Notes: a model not told the origin generated them from the letters alone. Shown: positions 53,621-62,066, counted from the first letter of the stretch. The stretch is 64,000 bases of DNA from Hyphomicrobium sp. (GCA_002928515.1 PERI01000003.1:372001-436000), one strand, 5' to 3'. Program-made: numbers and translations.

Positions 53621-54264
53621 CAATTCCTTCTCGAACCTTTATAAACTGTGCGAATAAATGCGATGATTTTCCAGAGCTCATCGTCGTTCTTGATGATTTC
53701 CGTATAGCCCGGCATAGGACCGACAACGCCTTCGGAGCCCTTGCGCTTCATGCTGTAGGTCTTTTGCAAATCGGCGGTGCCGAGAGCGATGAGACGGAAC
53801 AGAACATCGTCATCGCTGCCGTAAACGAAAATATCATTCGTCAATGGTGGGCACATACCGCCACCGCCGCCGCCGCCATGACAGCCGTTGCAGCTATAGG
53901 AGAAGTACAGCTTCTTGCCTTCTTCGATGGCGGTCGCGTTATCGGTGTATGGGTTGCGCATGGTGCCAACCGGATTGGCTGCAACAACTTCTGCGAGCGG
54001 CTTATTCGTGACCTCGGTGATTTTACGATCAGCAATTGCTTTGGCAGCCTCTGCAGCACGTCGAGCCGCGGCATCGCCCGGAGATTCATCGGCTGGAGGC
54101 GTAGTTGCGGGCGGGGGCGTTGTTGCGGCAGCAGGCTCCGCAGGCTTAACTTCATCAGCCGCATTCGCTGGCACTGAGCTGCTGAGCACGTATGCGCCAA
54201 ATATAACTGCACTGCATGCCGTCAAACATCTAGATAATTTCACGACCTTCACCACGTTCGTCAT
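53617..54264 (-). CDS. XoxG-like cytochrome c
   Basis: A 215-residue single-haem cytochrome c with a signal peptide (cut near ANAAD, about 36) and a long Pro/Ala-rich linker (40-75). The haem site CNGCH (125-129) runs into a glycine stretch and MCPPLTND, the pattern of XoxG/MoxG cytochromes that accept electrons from methanol dehydrogenase. Met184 (GPMPGY) is the likely axial ligand. It is the only XoxG-like gene in the window and lies downstream of ankyrin gene B, so both XoxF enzymes may share it. Confidence 0.92.
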   Translation of the reverse strand: MTNVVKVVKLSRCLTACSAVIFGAYVLSSSVPANAADEVKPAEPAAATTPPPATTPPADESPGDAAARRAAEAAKAIADRKITEVTNKPLAEVVAANPVGTMRNPYTDNATAIEEGKKLYFSYSCNGCHGGGGGGGMCPPLTNDIFVYGSDDDVLFRLIALGTADLQKTYSMKRKGSEGVVGPMPGYTEIIKNDDELWKIIAFIRTVYKGSRRNW

Positions 54265-54390
54265 CCTTCCCGAGTATCATTCCTAGTGTGTTGTGCGGGT
54301 TTGACGCTTCAAACGGCTCATCTCCCACAATGTGCTTTCTGTACTGCGTTTGTGATTGCCTAATTTTCCCGAAATTTTGTGCCCAAGGAG

Positions 54391-56211
54391 TTAATTGCTT
54401 CCCGCCTGGCCAAGTAACTTTAAAAGGCTGACGACAGTCGCGTTGCCGTTACGTTTGGCGAGATCTTCGGCGGTTTTTCCATCGGGCGTTTTTGCCGTGA
54501 TATCTGCGCCGGCCTCGACCAAAAGGCCGACGATCGGTGCATTGTTGTGGGCAGCAGCCAGCAACAATGCCGTCAAGCCAGAGCCGCTCACCGCATTGAT
54601 ATTTGCGCCTTTGTCGATCAGGCCTTTGGCGATCTCTACTTGGCCTGGGTCGAGCGGATTTAACTTTTCAACGCGTGTCACGCCGGCACCAAGAGAGAGC
54701 TTGCGGGCTTCTTTGCCTGCAGCCAACATCAGTGGCGTTAGCTTGGCTTCGCCGACTGCGGTTTCGACCGGTGCGTTGAGTTCAATCAAGGCCATGGCCG
54801 CCTTGTAACTGTCTTCGATGATGGCCAACGCTAAAGGCGTAAAACCACTGGGTGTGAGGGTATCGAGTTCAGCTCCACGCGCTGCGAGAGCACGCACCGA
54901 TTCTGGATGGTTTCTCAAAACCGCATGATGGAGTGCGGTAAAGCCATCGGAATCCTTGGCGTTCATATCCGCTTTATATGCGAGCAAAACCGATATCAGT
55001 TCAGCTTTGCGATGGCGGGCTGCGCTGTGCAGCGCCGTGTAGCCTTGTGCGTCGAGCTTATTCACGTCTGCGCCCTTTTCGATCAGGGTCGCAATCCGCG
55101 CCACATCGGCTGCCAGGACAGCATTCGCGAGTTCTTGATTGAGATCGGCTCCTTCTTTCAGCCAATCTTCAAGACGCTGTTTGGTGACTTTCTGGTCTGG
55201 AGCAATGGGTGATGAAGTAAATTTTTCAGCTTGCTCTAGCGGCTTGGTGTAAATGCCATGTGCAGGTAGGTCTCCAGGCACGGTGCAGCGACTGCATTCA
55301 ACAAGCGGAACGCCAAAATCGCGAAGAATTTTTTCGATCTCGACTTTGCGCGCTTCAAGCGCCAGATCGAATTTGTATTTCAATATCCAGTCGATATTTC
55401 GCAAGCCGATTGCCAGATCGAATTCGAGAGGGATGTCATCCTCCCACATATTGACCGGTTGCACGACGAGAGGCTCGTTCTTCATGGTCTTCAACCAACC
55501 GGCGAACGGGCCCCAAACGCCAGCGACGTCGAGTTCACCCTTCAAAACTTGTTCGACTTGCTTCCACGGTTGGGCTTCTGGATTGAGGTCGGAGTTGTGG
55601 CTGAGAACATGTAATTTGACGTTGGTGCGGATGCCGCGCTTCGAAAGTGCGGCGCGCAGCCCCGAGGTTTGGAAGGTGCCGAGACGCAATGTTTTGAGTT
55701 GCGGGTCGTCCAGATCCTTAATGTTTAAGCCCCGGTCATTGCGGTACGCGAGCACATATGTCGTGCGATAAATCGGTTCGGTTGTCAGGACGCGATCAAA
55801 ACCGACCGGCAAATCCAGAAGCACATCGCAATCGCCCGTTTCGAATGTCTGTCGTGTGATGCCGCGCTCAAGATAAGGCCGCCAGAAATAGTTGACGGTT
55901 GTGCCCATCTCTTCAGCGAGCAATTCGATGATTTTGTTCTGGTAGCCAGCGCGATTAATATCGGAGAGCGGCAAATTTCCTGGATCGCCACAAACGCGCA
56001 ATGATGGAATTTTTTTAGCGAGAGCGGCGAGCTTCAGCGCCGTATGATCGGCAGCCGTTAAGGGGATTTGTGCTTCGAGCCGGGCAAGAGCTGCTTCCAC
56101 AGCGGCACTGTCACCGCGTTTCGCATTGTTCGCACCGGCCAACGCTTCCGTCGCGTTGCCAAAGCAAAGAGCTAGTACGCATAGAACAGAGACTATACTT
56201 GCGCGACGCAT
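54391..56211 (-). CDS. XoxJ-like binding protein fused to ankyrin repeats, cluster B
   Basis: A 606-residue secreted protein with a signal peptide (about 1-25, EALAG). The binding domain (70-305) has SLRVCGDPGNLPLSDINR, FFWRPYLERG-like NYFWRPYLERGITRQTF and DVAGVWGPFAGWL. CSRC at 306-309 parallels CSNC of the cluster A copy. About seven ankyrin repeats follow at 357-600 (IEKGADVNKLDAQGYTALH, YKADMNAKDSDGFTALHHA). The ATG at 56211 is chosen with GAAGG upstream. The fusion is thus conserved in both copies. Its likely place is the periplasm, where ankyrins are uncommon. Confidence 0.88.
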   Translation of the reverse strand: MRRASIVSVLCVLALCFGNATEALAGANNAKRGDSAAVEAALARLEAQIPLTAADHTALKLAALAKKIPSLRVCGDPGNLPLSDINRAGYQNKIIELLAEEMGTTVNYFWRPYLERGITRQTFETGDCDVLLDLPVGFDRVLTTEPIYRTTYVLAYRNDRGLNIKDLDDPQLKTLRLGTFQTSGLRAALSKRGIRTNVKLHVLSHNSDLNPEAQPWKQVEQVLKGELDVAGVWGPFAGWLKTMKNEPLVVQPVNMWEDDIPLEFDLAIGLRNIDWILKYKFDLALEARKVEIEKILRDFGVPLVECSRCTVPGDLPAHGIYTKPLEQAEKFTSSPIAPDQKVTKQRLEDWLKEGADLNQELANAVLAADVARIATLIEKGADVNKLDAQGYTALHSAARHRKAELISVLLAYKADMNAKDSDGFTALHHAVLRNHPESVRALAARGAELDTLTPSGFTPLALAIIEDSYKAAMALIELNAPVETAVGEAKLTPLMLAAGKEARKLSLGAGVTRVEKLNPLDPGQVEIAKGLIDKGANINAVSGSGLTALLLAAAHNNAPIVGLLVEAGADITAKTPDGKTAEDLAKRNGNATVVSLLKLLGQAGSN

Positions 56212-56274
56212 GCGATGCACCTTCTCGTCGGTAGGACTTTTTATTCTCTTGATGTTCGGCGTTGATTACGACAG

Positions 56275-56303
56275 CAACGCCCGGCGCGGTGCGCCGGGCG
56301 TTG
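56275..56303 (-). other. 13-bp GC-rich hairpin just after xoxF-B
   Basis: CAACGCCCGGCGC (56275-56287) and GCGCCGGGCGTTG (56291-56303) form a perfect stem with a GGT loop, 20 bases past the xoxF-B stop. No T-run follows. Same position relative to xoxF as the hairpin in cluster A, different sequence. Confidence 0.8.
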
Positions 56304-56323
56304 CCAGTTTGTCGTGGCACGAC

Positions 56324-58207
56324 TTACTCAAATACGCGGAACGTAAAGAGTGTGCCGCCCTGCGGGATCTTGTCGAGGTTTGCGGCTTTCGTCATAGCCG
56401 TTGCACCGATCGCGCCGAACTTGTCGTTGAGGTCAAGACCAGCCGTCACAGGGACGCCGATCCAACCGCCGATACCAGACAGGATCGAGACATATTGCTT
56501 GCCTTTGATCTTGTAGGTGATCGGGTTGGCAATGCTGCCTGATGCGAGCTTGCGCTCCCACAGCACTTTGCCAGTTTTGCGATCGACTGCGCGGAAGTCA
56601 CCGCCGAGCGAGCCGTAGAACATAAGGCCGCCGTCCGTGACGAGCGTGCCGCCCCAGTTCGGGTACTGATCGGGAATTTCCCAATCGGTCTTACCGGTCA
56701 CAACGTCGAACTTTTTGATCTTGCCGGTTGTGCCTGGCTTTTCAGGATACATGAACACGTTGGCGAACACATAAACTGTGCCTTGCTGCGTGTGGCTGCG
56801 TTCCTGAGGTTCAAGCTCCATGCACCAGTTGTTGGTTGGGCAATAAGCCTTGGTCGGCTCCTTGGGGTCCATAGCGCATGGCTGTTGGTCCTTACCACCC
56901 ATAGCTGATGGGCATGCCGCAACGTTGCGACCGCGCTCCAGCGGAGAGTGAGCTTGCACCTTCACAGGACGACCTGTTTTGAGATCGACTTTTTCTGCCC
57001 AGTCAACCGTCACGTATTTATGAGCGCGCAACAGCGTACCATCGACACGATCAAGAACATAGGCAAAGCCGTTACGGTCAAAGTGCACGAGCGTTTTGCG
57101 CTTCTTGCCGTCAATGTCCATATCGATCAGGATATTTTCGTTGACGCCGTCATAGTCCCACTGGTCGAACGGGGTCATCTGATAAGCAAACACCGCTTCA
57201 CCCGTATCGACTTTGCGAGCGAAAATTGTCATCGACCATTTGTTGTCGAATTCGCCCGTGTTGCATTCATCGTGGGTTTTCTTGGCGCAACGATAAGATG
57301 GGCTCCACAAGCCGGGGTTGCCGGTTGCGTAGTACACCATTTTCAATTCAGCGTCATAGCTGAACCAGCCCCAAGCCGCGCCGCCGCCGATTTTCCAATC
57401 TTCGCCGACATGCGTGGTGATGCCGAGATCTGTACCGGCCACACCGTAGTGCGGGTTGGCTTTGTTGGTGTCGGCCGAGAGGCAGACATCTTTATCCGAA
57501 CCTGTCGAGTGGCAGCTCCAAACTTCTTTGCCATCTTTGAGTTCATAAGCCGTCACGCGGCCGCGTGCCGCGAATTCGTCACCGCCGAAACCGATGATCA
57601 CGAGATTTTCTGCGATCAATGGAGCGTTGGTGATCGTTTCACCTTTTTCCGGCCAAGCGTGCTTGACGACCCAAGCTTCTTTGCCTGTGACTGCATCCAG
57701 CGCAATCACGAACCCGTCGAGGGTCGCGAACACAACCTTGCCGTCTGCGTATGCTGGCCCGCGGTTGACGGTATCGCAGCAAGCGCGCGGTACGGCCGAT
57801 TCATCACGGTCGGTCTGCTTGACGTAGTTCCAAATCTGCTTGGGCTTATCTGGGTCTGACAAGTCGAGACCCTGCACGATGTTGCACTTCGACATTTCCG
57901 GGCACCCCGAAACGAAGAACATCATCGGCTTACCGGCAACGTCTTCAATGACGACGGGTTGGCCTTCATGACCGCGTAGAGCGCCGGTCGACTGCGACCA
58001 CATCATTTGCAATTTGCTGACGTTCGCTGTGGTGATGTCCGCCAATGGGCTGTGGCGTGTCATCTTGTTGTCGCGGCCCGGTGCGCCCCATTCATTGGGA
58101 TTTGCAGCGCGCTTTTCAACTTCTGCATTGGCGAACGCAGGGCCGGTTAGCCCGACCAACGCTGCCAATGCTGCGCCCGCGATGATGCGGGTCGTATAAT
58201 TTTTCAT
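56324..58207 (-). CDS. XoxF-type PQQ methanol dehydrogenase, cluster B
   Basis: A 627-residue periplasmic quinoprotein with a signal peptide (about 1-27, PAFAN). Adjacent Cys pair 143-144 (RACCDTVNRG), Glu211, Asn297 (ATGNPGLW), catalytic Asp351 and lanthanide-type Asp353 (FDQWDYDGVNE) are all present. Start ATG 58207 follows AGGAGGAG, a strong Shine-Dalgarno, which rules out the 44-codon longer frame. It heads a seven-gene minus-strand series: ankyrin-XoxJ, XoxG, binding protein, propeller, kinase, regulator. Expression is probably controlled from the operator at 58586-58598 through a long leader. The clade is not assigned. Confidence 0.95.
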   Translation of the reverse strand: MKNYTTRIIAGAALAALVGLTGPAFANAEVEKRAANPNEWGAPGRDNKMTRHSPLADITTANVSKLQMMWSQSTGALRGHEGQPVVIEDVAGKPMMFFVSGCPEMSKCNIVQGLDLSDPDKPKQIWNYVKQTDRDESAVPRACCDTVNRGPAYADGKVVFATLDGFVIALDAVTGKEAWVVKHAWPEKGETITNAPLIAENLVIIGFGGDEFAARGRVTAYELKDGKEVWSCHSTGSDKDVCLSADTNKANPHYGVAGTDLGITTHVGEDWKIGGGAAWGWFSYDAELKMVYYATGNPGLWSPSYRCAKKTHDECNTGEFDNKWSMTIFARKVDTGEAVFAYQMTPFDQWDYDGVNENILIDMDIDGKKRKTLVHFDRNGFAYVLDRVDGTLLRAHKYVTVDWAEKVDLKTGRPVKVQAHSPLERGRNVAACPSAMGGKDQQPCAMDPKEPTKAYCPTNNWCMELEPQERSHTQQGTVYVFANVFMYPEKPGTTGKIKKFDVVTGKTDWEIPDQYPNWGGTLVTDGGLMFYGSLGGDFRAVDRKTGKVLWERKLASGSIANPITYKIKGKQYVSILSGIGGWIGVPVTAGLDLNDKFGAIGATAMTKAANLDKIPQGGTLFTFRVFE

Positions 58208-58585
58208 ACCGTCTCCTCCTAGCTCCTGCTTAGTCCGGCAGAATTGCACCACCTGAACTTGCCAGTTTTTGTTGCTAGCTCTTGTCCGTTTTGACAAAGC
58301 GATTCCGTCACCGCTGCAAGCATGTGCAGCGGTCGGCAAACAGCGCGATCAGCACAATTTGACGACTACGAACCGATCAGTCTGTGATGGTTGAAACTCA
58401 GAGCGCTTGAGCCCAAGGTCCAAACATCTTGGCGGAGCTAGTAACGGCACAGAAGCGAACCTTCGTCAGGTGCAACCTCTTGGCCACCGAATGCATCCGG
58501 TTTTGCAACTCGGCGCGTATCATCGCAGAGTTGGACCGAGTGTCGCGGTGATGGGACCTTAGGAGTACGTTTACACCTGAGCCAT
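58208..58585 (-). other. Long leader upstream of xoxF-B
   Basis: About 378 bases separate xoxF-B from the operator site, with no gene. A 9-bp perfect hairpin (58310-58333, ACCGCTGCA arm) sits about 100 bases before the start codon. The start of transcription is unknown; if it lies near the operator, the mRNA would carry a structured 5-prime leader. Confidence 0.45.
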
Positions 58586-58598
58586 GGGAGTTATTCCC
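58586..58598. promoter_or_regulatory. GGGA-N4-TTCCC site upstream of xoxF-B
   Basis: GGGAGTTATTCCC, an exact match within the longer dyad ATGGGA-N5-TCCCAT. A weaker neighbour, GGTGAGTTTTCCC followed by GAT, lies at 58608-58620, so the centres are 22 bp apart, about two helical turns. Confidence 0.6.
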
Positions 58599-59032
58599 AT
58601 GTGTATTGGTGAGTTTTCCCGATCACACGCTTGTGATGTTATCACGTAGTTGAAGTATCGCCATCGGTTCACGTTGCGCTCCATCCATCATCTGTCGAAT
58701 GAAAAAATGCGGCGAAGCTCACTTCGCAATTTTTGATCTCAAGTTTTGAACGCGCAAATTTTTCGCGTCGATAAAAGCGCAATCTTTGATCGCAGGTTTG
58801 AGATTGGCACGCGCTCGCCGTCAAAAAAGCGTGGTGCTGGGACGAAAAATGGAGGATTTTCGACCCAGCACCAAGAAGTCGCGTGACAGCTTATTGCTTA
58901 GCCACACGACACGCTTCTGCATATTGGTGATGTTCCCACACTACGCAGGACAAGTTCCCAATCGTTGTGGCAACGATCAAACGTTGTTGAAGTTCGCGTG
59001 ATCGCTTCGGCCGATGCAGGTTATGCGAAGCC
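58599..59032. other. Upstream gap between xoxF-B operator and hydrolase
   Basis: The region holds the hydrolase terminator (58823-58872) and two more partial operator-like sequences at 58924-58959 (TTGGTGATGTTCCC and AGGACAAGTTCCC). A 71-codon frame at 58786-59001 overlaps the terminator and has no coding-like features. Several GCG-rich short inverted repeats occur at 58700-58790. Confidence 0.5.
58823..58872 (-). terminator. Rho-independent terminator of the serine hydrolase gene
   Basis: A 9-bp GGTGCTGGG/CCCAGCACC stem (58833-58841 with 58864-58872) continues after an A-A mismatch as CGAAAA/TTTTCG. On the minus strand it is followed by ACGC and TTTTTT (58828-58823). It lies about 160 bases past the hydrolase stop. 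Confidence 0.8.
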
Positions 59033-60202
59033 TTACTGAAGAGCGATATCGACAACCTGTTGTGCGAGATCATCGAGCGATTCAATGCCGTCGCTGTTCG
59101 TTAATATGGACACGGATACCCAAGGTCCTTCACCTCTTCGCGCGATGGCATTGAAGGAGGTGTAGCCGGGCACCGTTCCGGAATGGCGATAAAGTTCAAG
59201 GTTATCGCGATGGGTAATGAACCAACCCATCCCGTAGTAGTTCCACACATCTACGCGTGCATTGTCAGCAAACATGTCTTCACGCGTACGCGATGTGAGA
59301 ACGCGATCTGACATCAACGCATCATTCCATTTAAAAAGATCAACGACGGTGCTCGCCATGTCGCCGCTGCCTTTCAACCAGTCGGGCTGAGTAAAGGCGG
59401 GTCGTCGGCGATACGTGGGGTGCGCAATCGTCGATTTAAATTTTTCATCGCTGGAAAAGCCCGTATCGCTGAGCTCAGCACGCGTAAATATCACGTCACG
59501 CAATTGGTTATGGTACGTCGCACTTTGCCCCTCGACGTAGAGGTCATCGATCAATTCCGCGAGCAGGAAATAGCTGGTGTTTGAATACTCGAACGAGCCA
59601 GGTTCGCCGATGCGCCTGAGGCGCGTGAGCGCGCCAAGTAGATTATCGGAGGCCACCGCACCCCATGGATCGAGTGTATGCGGCGGGCGACGTGTGAAGT
59701 TGGGCAAGTTAGACGTCATAGCCAGCAAACTTTTGACGGTAATGGGCGGGCGATCAGACGCGTTCCAACTGTCGGACGCGCGGAACGTCTCGGCGAGCGG
59801 CAAGTCCAGACTTAGATTTGGCCCACCCGGTCCAACCGTTGCCCCGCGCTCGATCAACGACAGCACGGCGGCCGCAGTAAACTGCTTGGTAATTGAGCCG
59901 ATGCGGTAAACAGTATCTTTTGTGGCCGGTACGCCTGAGCGCGCTTCACCATATCCGGCTGCAAATGCCAGCGTGCCATTTTTGCCGACTGAAATGCTGA
60001 CGGCGGGGGCTGCATAATCGCGCGCATCTTTGGGATGCAAAGTCTTCTCGATGAGCCGCTCGATTTCACTGATTTGCGTTTGCGTGAGGGGCGTATTGGC
60101 AAGCGCAGGCAAAGTCGTGATCAGCAATAAAGCGAACCACAGCACACCCAGGTGCCGCAAACTCGACTTTGATTTGTGTCCGGCATCGGCAAACACAGCC
60201 AT
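59033..60202 (-). CDS. Secreted serine hydrolase, class C beta-lactamase fold
   Basis: A 389-residue protein with a signal peptide (about 12-36, PALAN). The catalytic motifs are Ser103-x-x-Lys106 (GSITKQF), Tyr-Ser-Asn (FEYSNTSYF, about 195-197) and HSG (YRHSGTVPG, about 343). This family includes esterases, D-amino-acid peptidases and beta-lactamases, and function cannot be told from motifs. ATG 60202 is used; the GTG one codon earlier is less likely. It is divergent from the SoxYZ-like gene with a perfect operator site 38 bp upstream, so it probably belongs to the quinoprotein regulon, perhaps acting on an ester or envelope. Confidence 0.85.
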   Translation of the reverse strand: MAVFADAGHKSKSSLRHLGVLWFALLLITTLPALANTPLTQTQISEIERLIEKTLHPKDARDYAAPAVSISVGKNGTLAFAAGYGEARSGVPATKDTVYRIGSITKQFTAAAVLSLIERGATVGPGGPNLSLDLPLAETFRASDSWNASDRPPITVKSLLAMTSNLPNFTRRPPHTLDPWGAVASDNLLGALTRLRRIGEPGSFEYSNTSYFLLAELIDDLYVEGQSATYHNQLRDVIFTRAELSDTGFSSDEKFKSTIAHPTYRRRPAFTQPDWLKGSGDMASTVVDLFKWNDALMSDRVLTSRTREDMFADNARVDVWNYYGMGWFITHRDNLELYRHSGTVPGYTSFNAIARRGEGPWVSVSILTNSDGIESLDDLAQQVVDIALQ

Positions 60203-60239
60203 CACCCTTCACCTGTCGTACCGACCCAGCCGTCGGCCT

Positions 60240-60252
60240 GGGAATTATTCCC
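60240..60252. promoter_or_regulatory. GGGA-N4-TTCCC site, best palindrome
   Basis: GGGAATTATTCCC is a perfect 6-1-6 palindrome followed by GAT. It lies 38 bp before the hydrolase start and 152 bp before the divergent SoxYZ-like start. A further half-site, GAGGGAAAA, follows at 60261-60269. Confidence 0.6.
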
Positions 60253-60403
60253 GATTTTTTGAGGGAAAACCAGAGCAAGCTTGCCGATTACGCACATCCG
60301 TGTAGCGATCATGTGTGCCTTGAAAGGTACCAATCGTTTTTCACCTCCATGAGTACGTTGCAAAACGCATAAAAGATGATGCCTCAAGTCTAATCAGGTG
60401 CGC

Positions 60404-61246
60404 ATGCAGTTTTCTAATCCCTGGTACAATAGAACAAAATGGTGGCTGCAAGCTGGCCTCGTCCCGGTTCTCCTGTTTGGGCTGTGGTCCTATTCTGCAC
60501 ATGCGTCAGACGATCCTTGGCCATCATTAAGCCGTGAGATTTTCAAGGATCGCGAGATTCGCGATGCCACGGATGGCATCCAACTTTTGGCGCCACAGCA
60601 AGCCGACGATGCTGCACTAGTGCCGATATCCGTTCGCCTATCGCCAACCGTCATTGCAACGATCAAATCTCTGACATTGGTCATTGACCGCAACCCAGCA
60701 CCGGTTGTCGGCACGTTCACCTTCGGCGCGGCGTTTCGTGATCACATTGACATCGGTGAGCGGACCATTGCGACGCGCGTGCGCATCGATGCTTTCAGCC
60801 GTGTCCGCGCCGTAGTTGAGACGTTATCGGGCGATCTCTTTATGGTCTCGAAGTTTGTCATCGGCTCAGGTGGGTGCTCGGCGCCTGCATCTAAAGATGT
60901 CGAGCAAGCGCTAGCTGATTTGGGCAAAGCGCAGATGAAGGTCTTCAAGAGTGACCGGCACCCTGCTCATTGGCGGGATGGCCAAATCATGATCCGTCAT
61001 CCCAATACGACTGGGATGCAGATGAATGCCAAGTCTGGAGATTACACGCCCGCACGCTTTATCAAGACCATTGAGGCTAAGCGCGGCAATGAATTTCTGT
61101 TTCGCATGGAAGGTGGCATCTCCTTGTCTGAAGATCCCAATATTCGCTTCACATTTGGCGCGGGCGATGATGCGCCGCTTTCTTTTGAAGCCGTTGATAC
61201 TGAGGGACTTCACGTTAGCGCACGCACGACTTTCGATCCGTCGTAG
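60404..61246 (+). CDS. Quinoprotein dehydrogenase-associated SoxYZ-like carrier protein
   Basis: A 280-residue secreted protein with a signal peptide (about 12-35, AHASD). It has a SoxY-like N-terminal half ending in a GGCSAP motif (Cys158) and a SoxZ-like C-terminal half (about 175-275, HPNTTGMQMN). SoxYZ carries sulfur intermediates on a GGCGG cysteine in sulfur oxidation; the fused relatives found with quinoprotein dehydrogenases have unknown cargo. Start ATG 60404 is preferred to GTG 60398, which overlaps the AGG sequence. Its 3-prime end overlaps the convergent vWA gene by 32 bases. Confidence 0.85.
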   Translation: MQFSNPWYNRTKWWLQAGLVPVLLFGLWSYSAHASDDPWPSLSREIFKDREIRDATDGIQLLAPQQADDAALVPISVRLSPTVIATIKSLTLVIDRNPAPVVGTFTFGAAFRDHIDIGERTIATRVRIDAFSRVRAVVETLSGDLFMVSKFVIGSGGCSAPASKDVEQALADLGKAQMKVFKSDRHPAHWRDGQIMIRHPNTTGMQMNAKSGDYTPARFIKTIEAKRGNEFLFRMEGGISLSEDPNIRFTFGAGDDAPLSFEAVDTEGLHVSARTTFDPS

Positions 61247-62018
61247 TCGTCAGCCTTGTGGCAAAACATTGTGAGATCATAGCAGGGCTAGCGAACGCTA
61301 GATTCGTTTTGCTTTTCGGTGGGGCAAGTTGAGACGAAAACGGGCAGGTCAGAGTTTTACGTAACGCTTCCACCAATTGTTCGGTCGTTTCGACGGTAAC
61401 GTAAATGCCGCCGGTCTGCTCCGCCAAGCAGCGCGCTTCGAAAAATCCATTCAGACCGGCCGCTTCTTTCATGCGATAGCCGATGACGTGTACGGTGAGG
61501 TCTTTGGCGTCTTTCTTCATTTGCAGCGCAAGATTGCAGGGCTTGCCGCCGCACGTATCTTCGCCATCGGTCATTAAAATGACGACGGCTGGCTTGCTGC
61601 GATATTCCAGGACGTCGGCGGCATCTTGCACGGACTGCGTCAGAGGCGTGCGTCCTGCAGGGACAATTTTTTCAACTTCAGCCATGATCGTCGGGCCAGA
61701 ATTGGTTTGTGGTCTCAGCTTCAGCTCCACGCTGTCACAGCGGTTGTATGCTCCTTGTCCGTAAACGATGAGGCCCATGCGTCTTTCGGCTGGCACTTCT
61801 GGGAGCACTTGAGCGAGTGCTTGCTTGACGCGGGTAATATGCGGCAGCTTGCGGGTGTAATCTGTTGTACCCATCGACCCTGACGCATCGAACACAAACA
61901 TCGCGTCGTTCATGCAGGCATTGGGTGAATTGTCTGCGGCAGCGGACATACTGGTGACGAATGATACTATCACCGAGACGAAGGTAGCCCCGGCGCGTTT
62001 CGATTTGAACCGGCTCAC
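61215..62018 (-). CDS. Secreted von Willebrand factor A domain protein
   Basis: A 267-residue protein with a signal peptide (about 1-28, MSAAA). The metal-ion adhesion site is DASGSM (Asp44, Ser46, Ser48), with Thr in GRTPLTQS (about 120) and Asp in TDGEDTC (about 152). Four or more cysteines are in the mature part (NACMND, TCGGKPC, RCLAEQ, LTCPF). MxaC and MxaL of methylotrophs are vWA proteins needed to build active methanol dehydrogenase, so an assembly role is plausible but inferred. It lies 48 bp downstream of the WD40 gene. The C-terminal tail past about residue 240 is encoded opposite the SoxYZ-like gene. Confidence 0.82.
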   Translation of the reverse strand: MSRFKSKRAGATFVSVIVSFVTSMSAAADNSPNACMNDAMFVFDASGSMGTTDYTRKLPHITRVKQALAQVLPEVPAERRMGLIVYGQGAYNRCDSVELKLRPQTNSGPTIMAEVEKIVPAGRTPLTQSVQDAADVLEYRSKPAVVILMTDGEDTCGGKPCNLALQMKKDAKDLTVHVIGYRMKEAAGLNGFFEARCLAEQTGGIYVTVETTEQLVEALRKTLTCPFSSQLAPPKSKTNLAFASPAMISQCFATRLTTTTDRKSCVR

Positions 62019-62066
62019 GCTTGTCTCACTTTCAAAAATGATATGAAAAATGATCGAAAAATTCGA

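Noticed and set aside
58786-59001. A 71-codon plus-strand frame between xoxF-B and the hydrolase.
   Set aside because: It runs through the hydrolase terminator and operator-like sites, and its composition is not coding-like.
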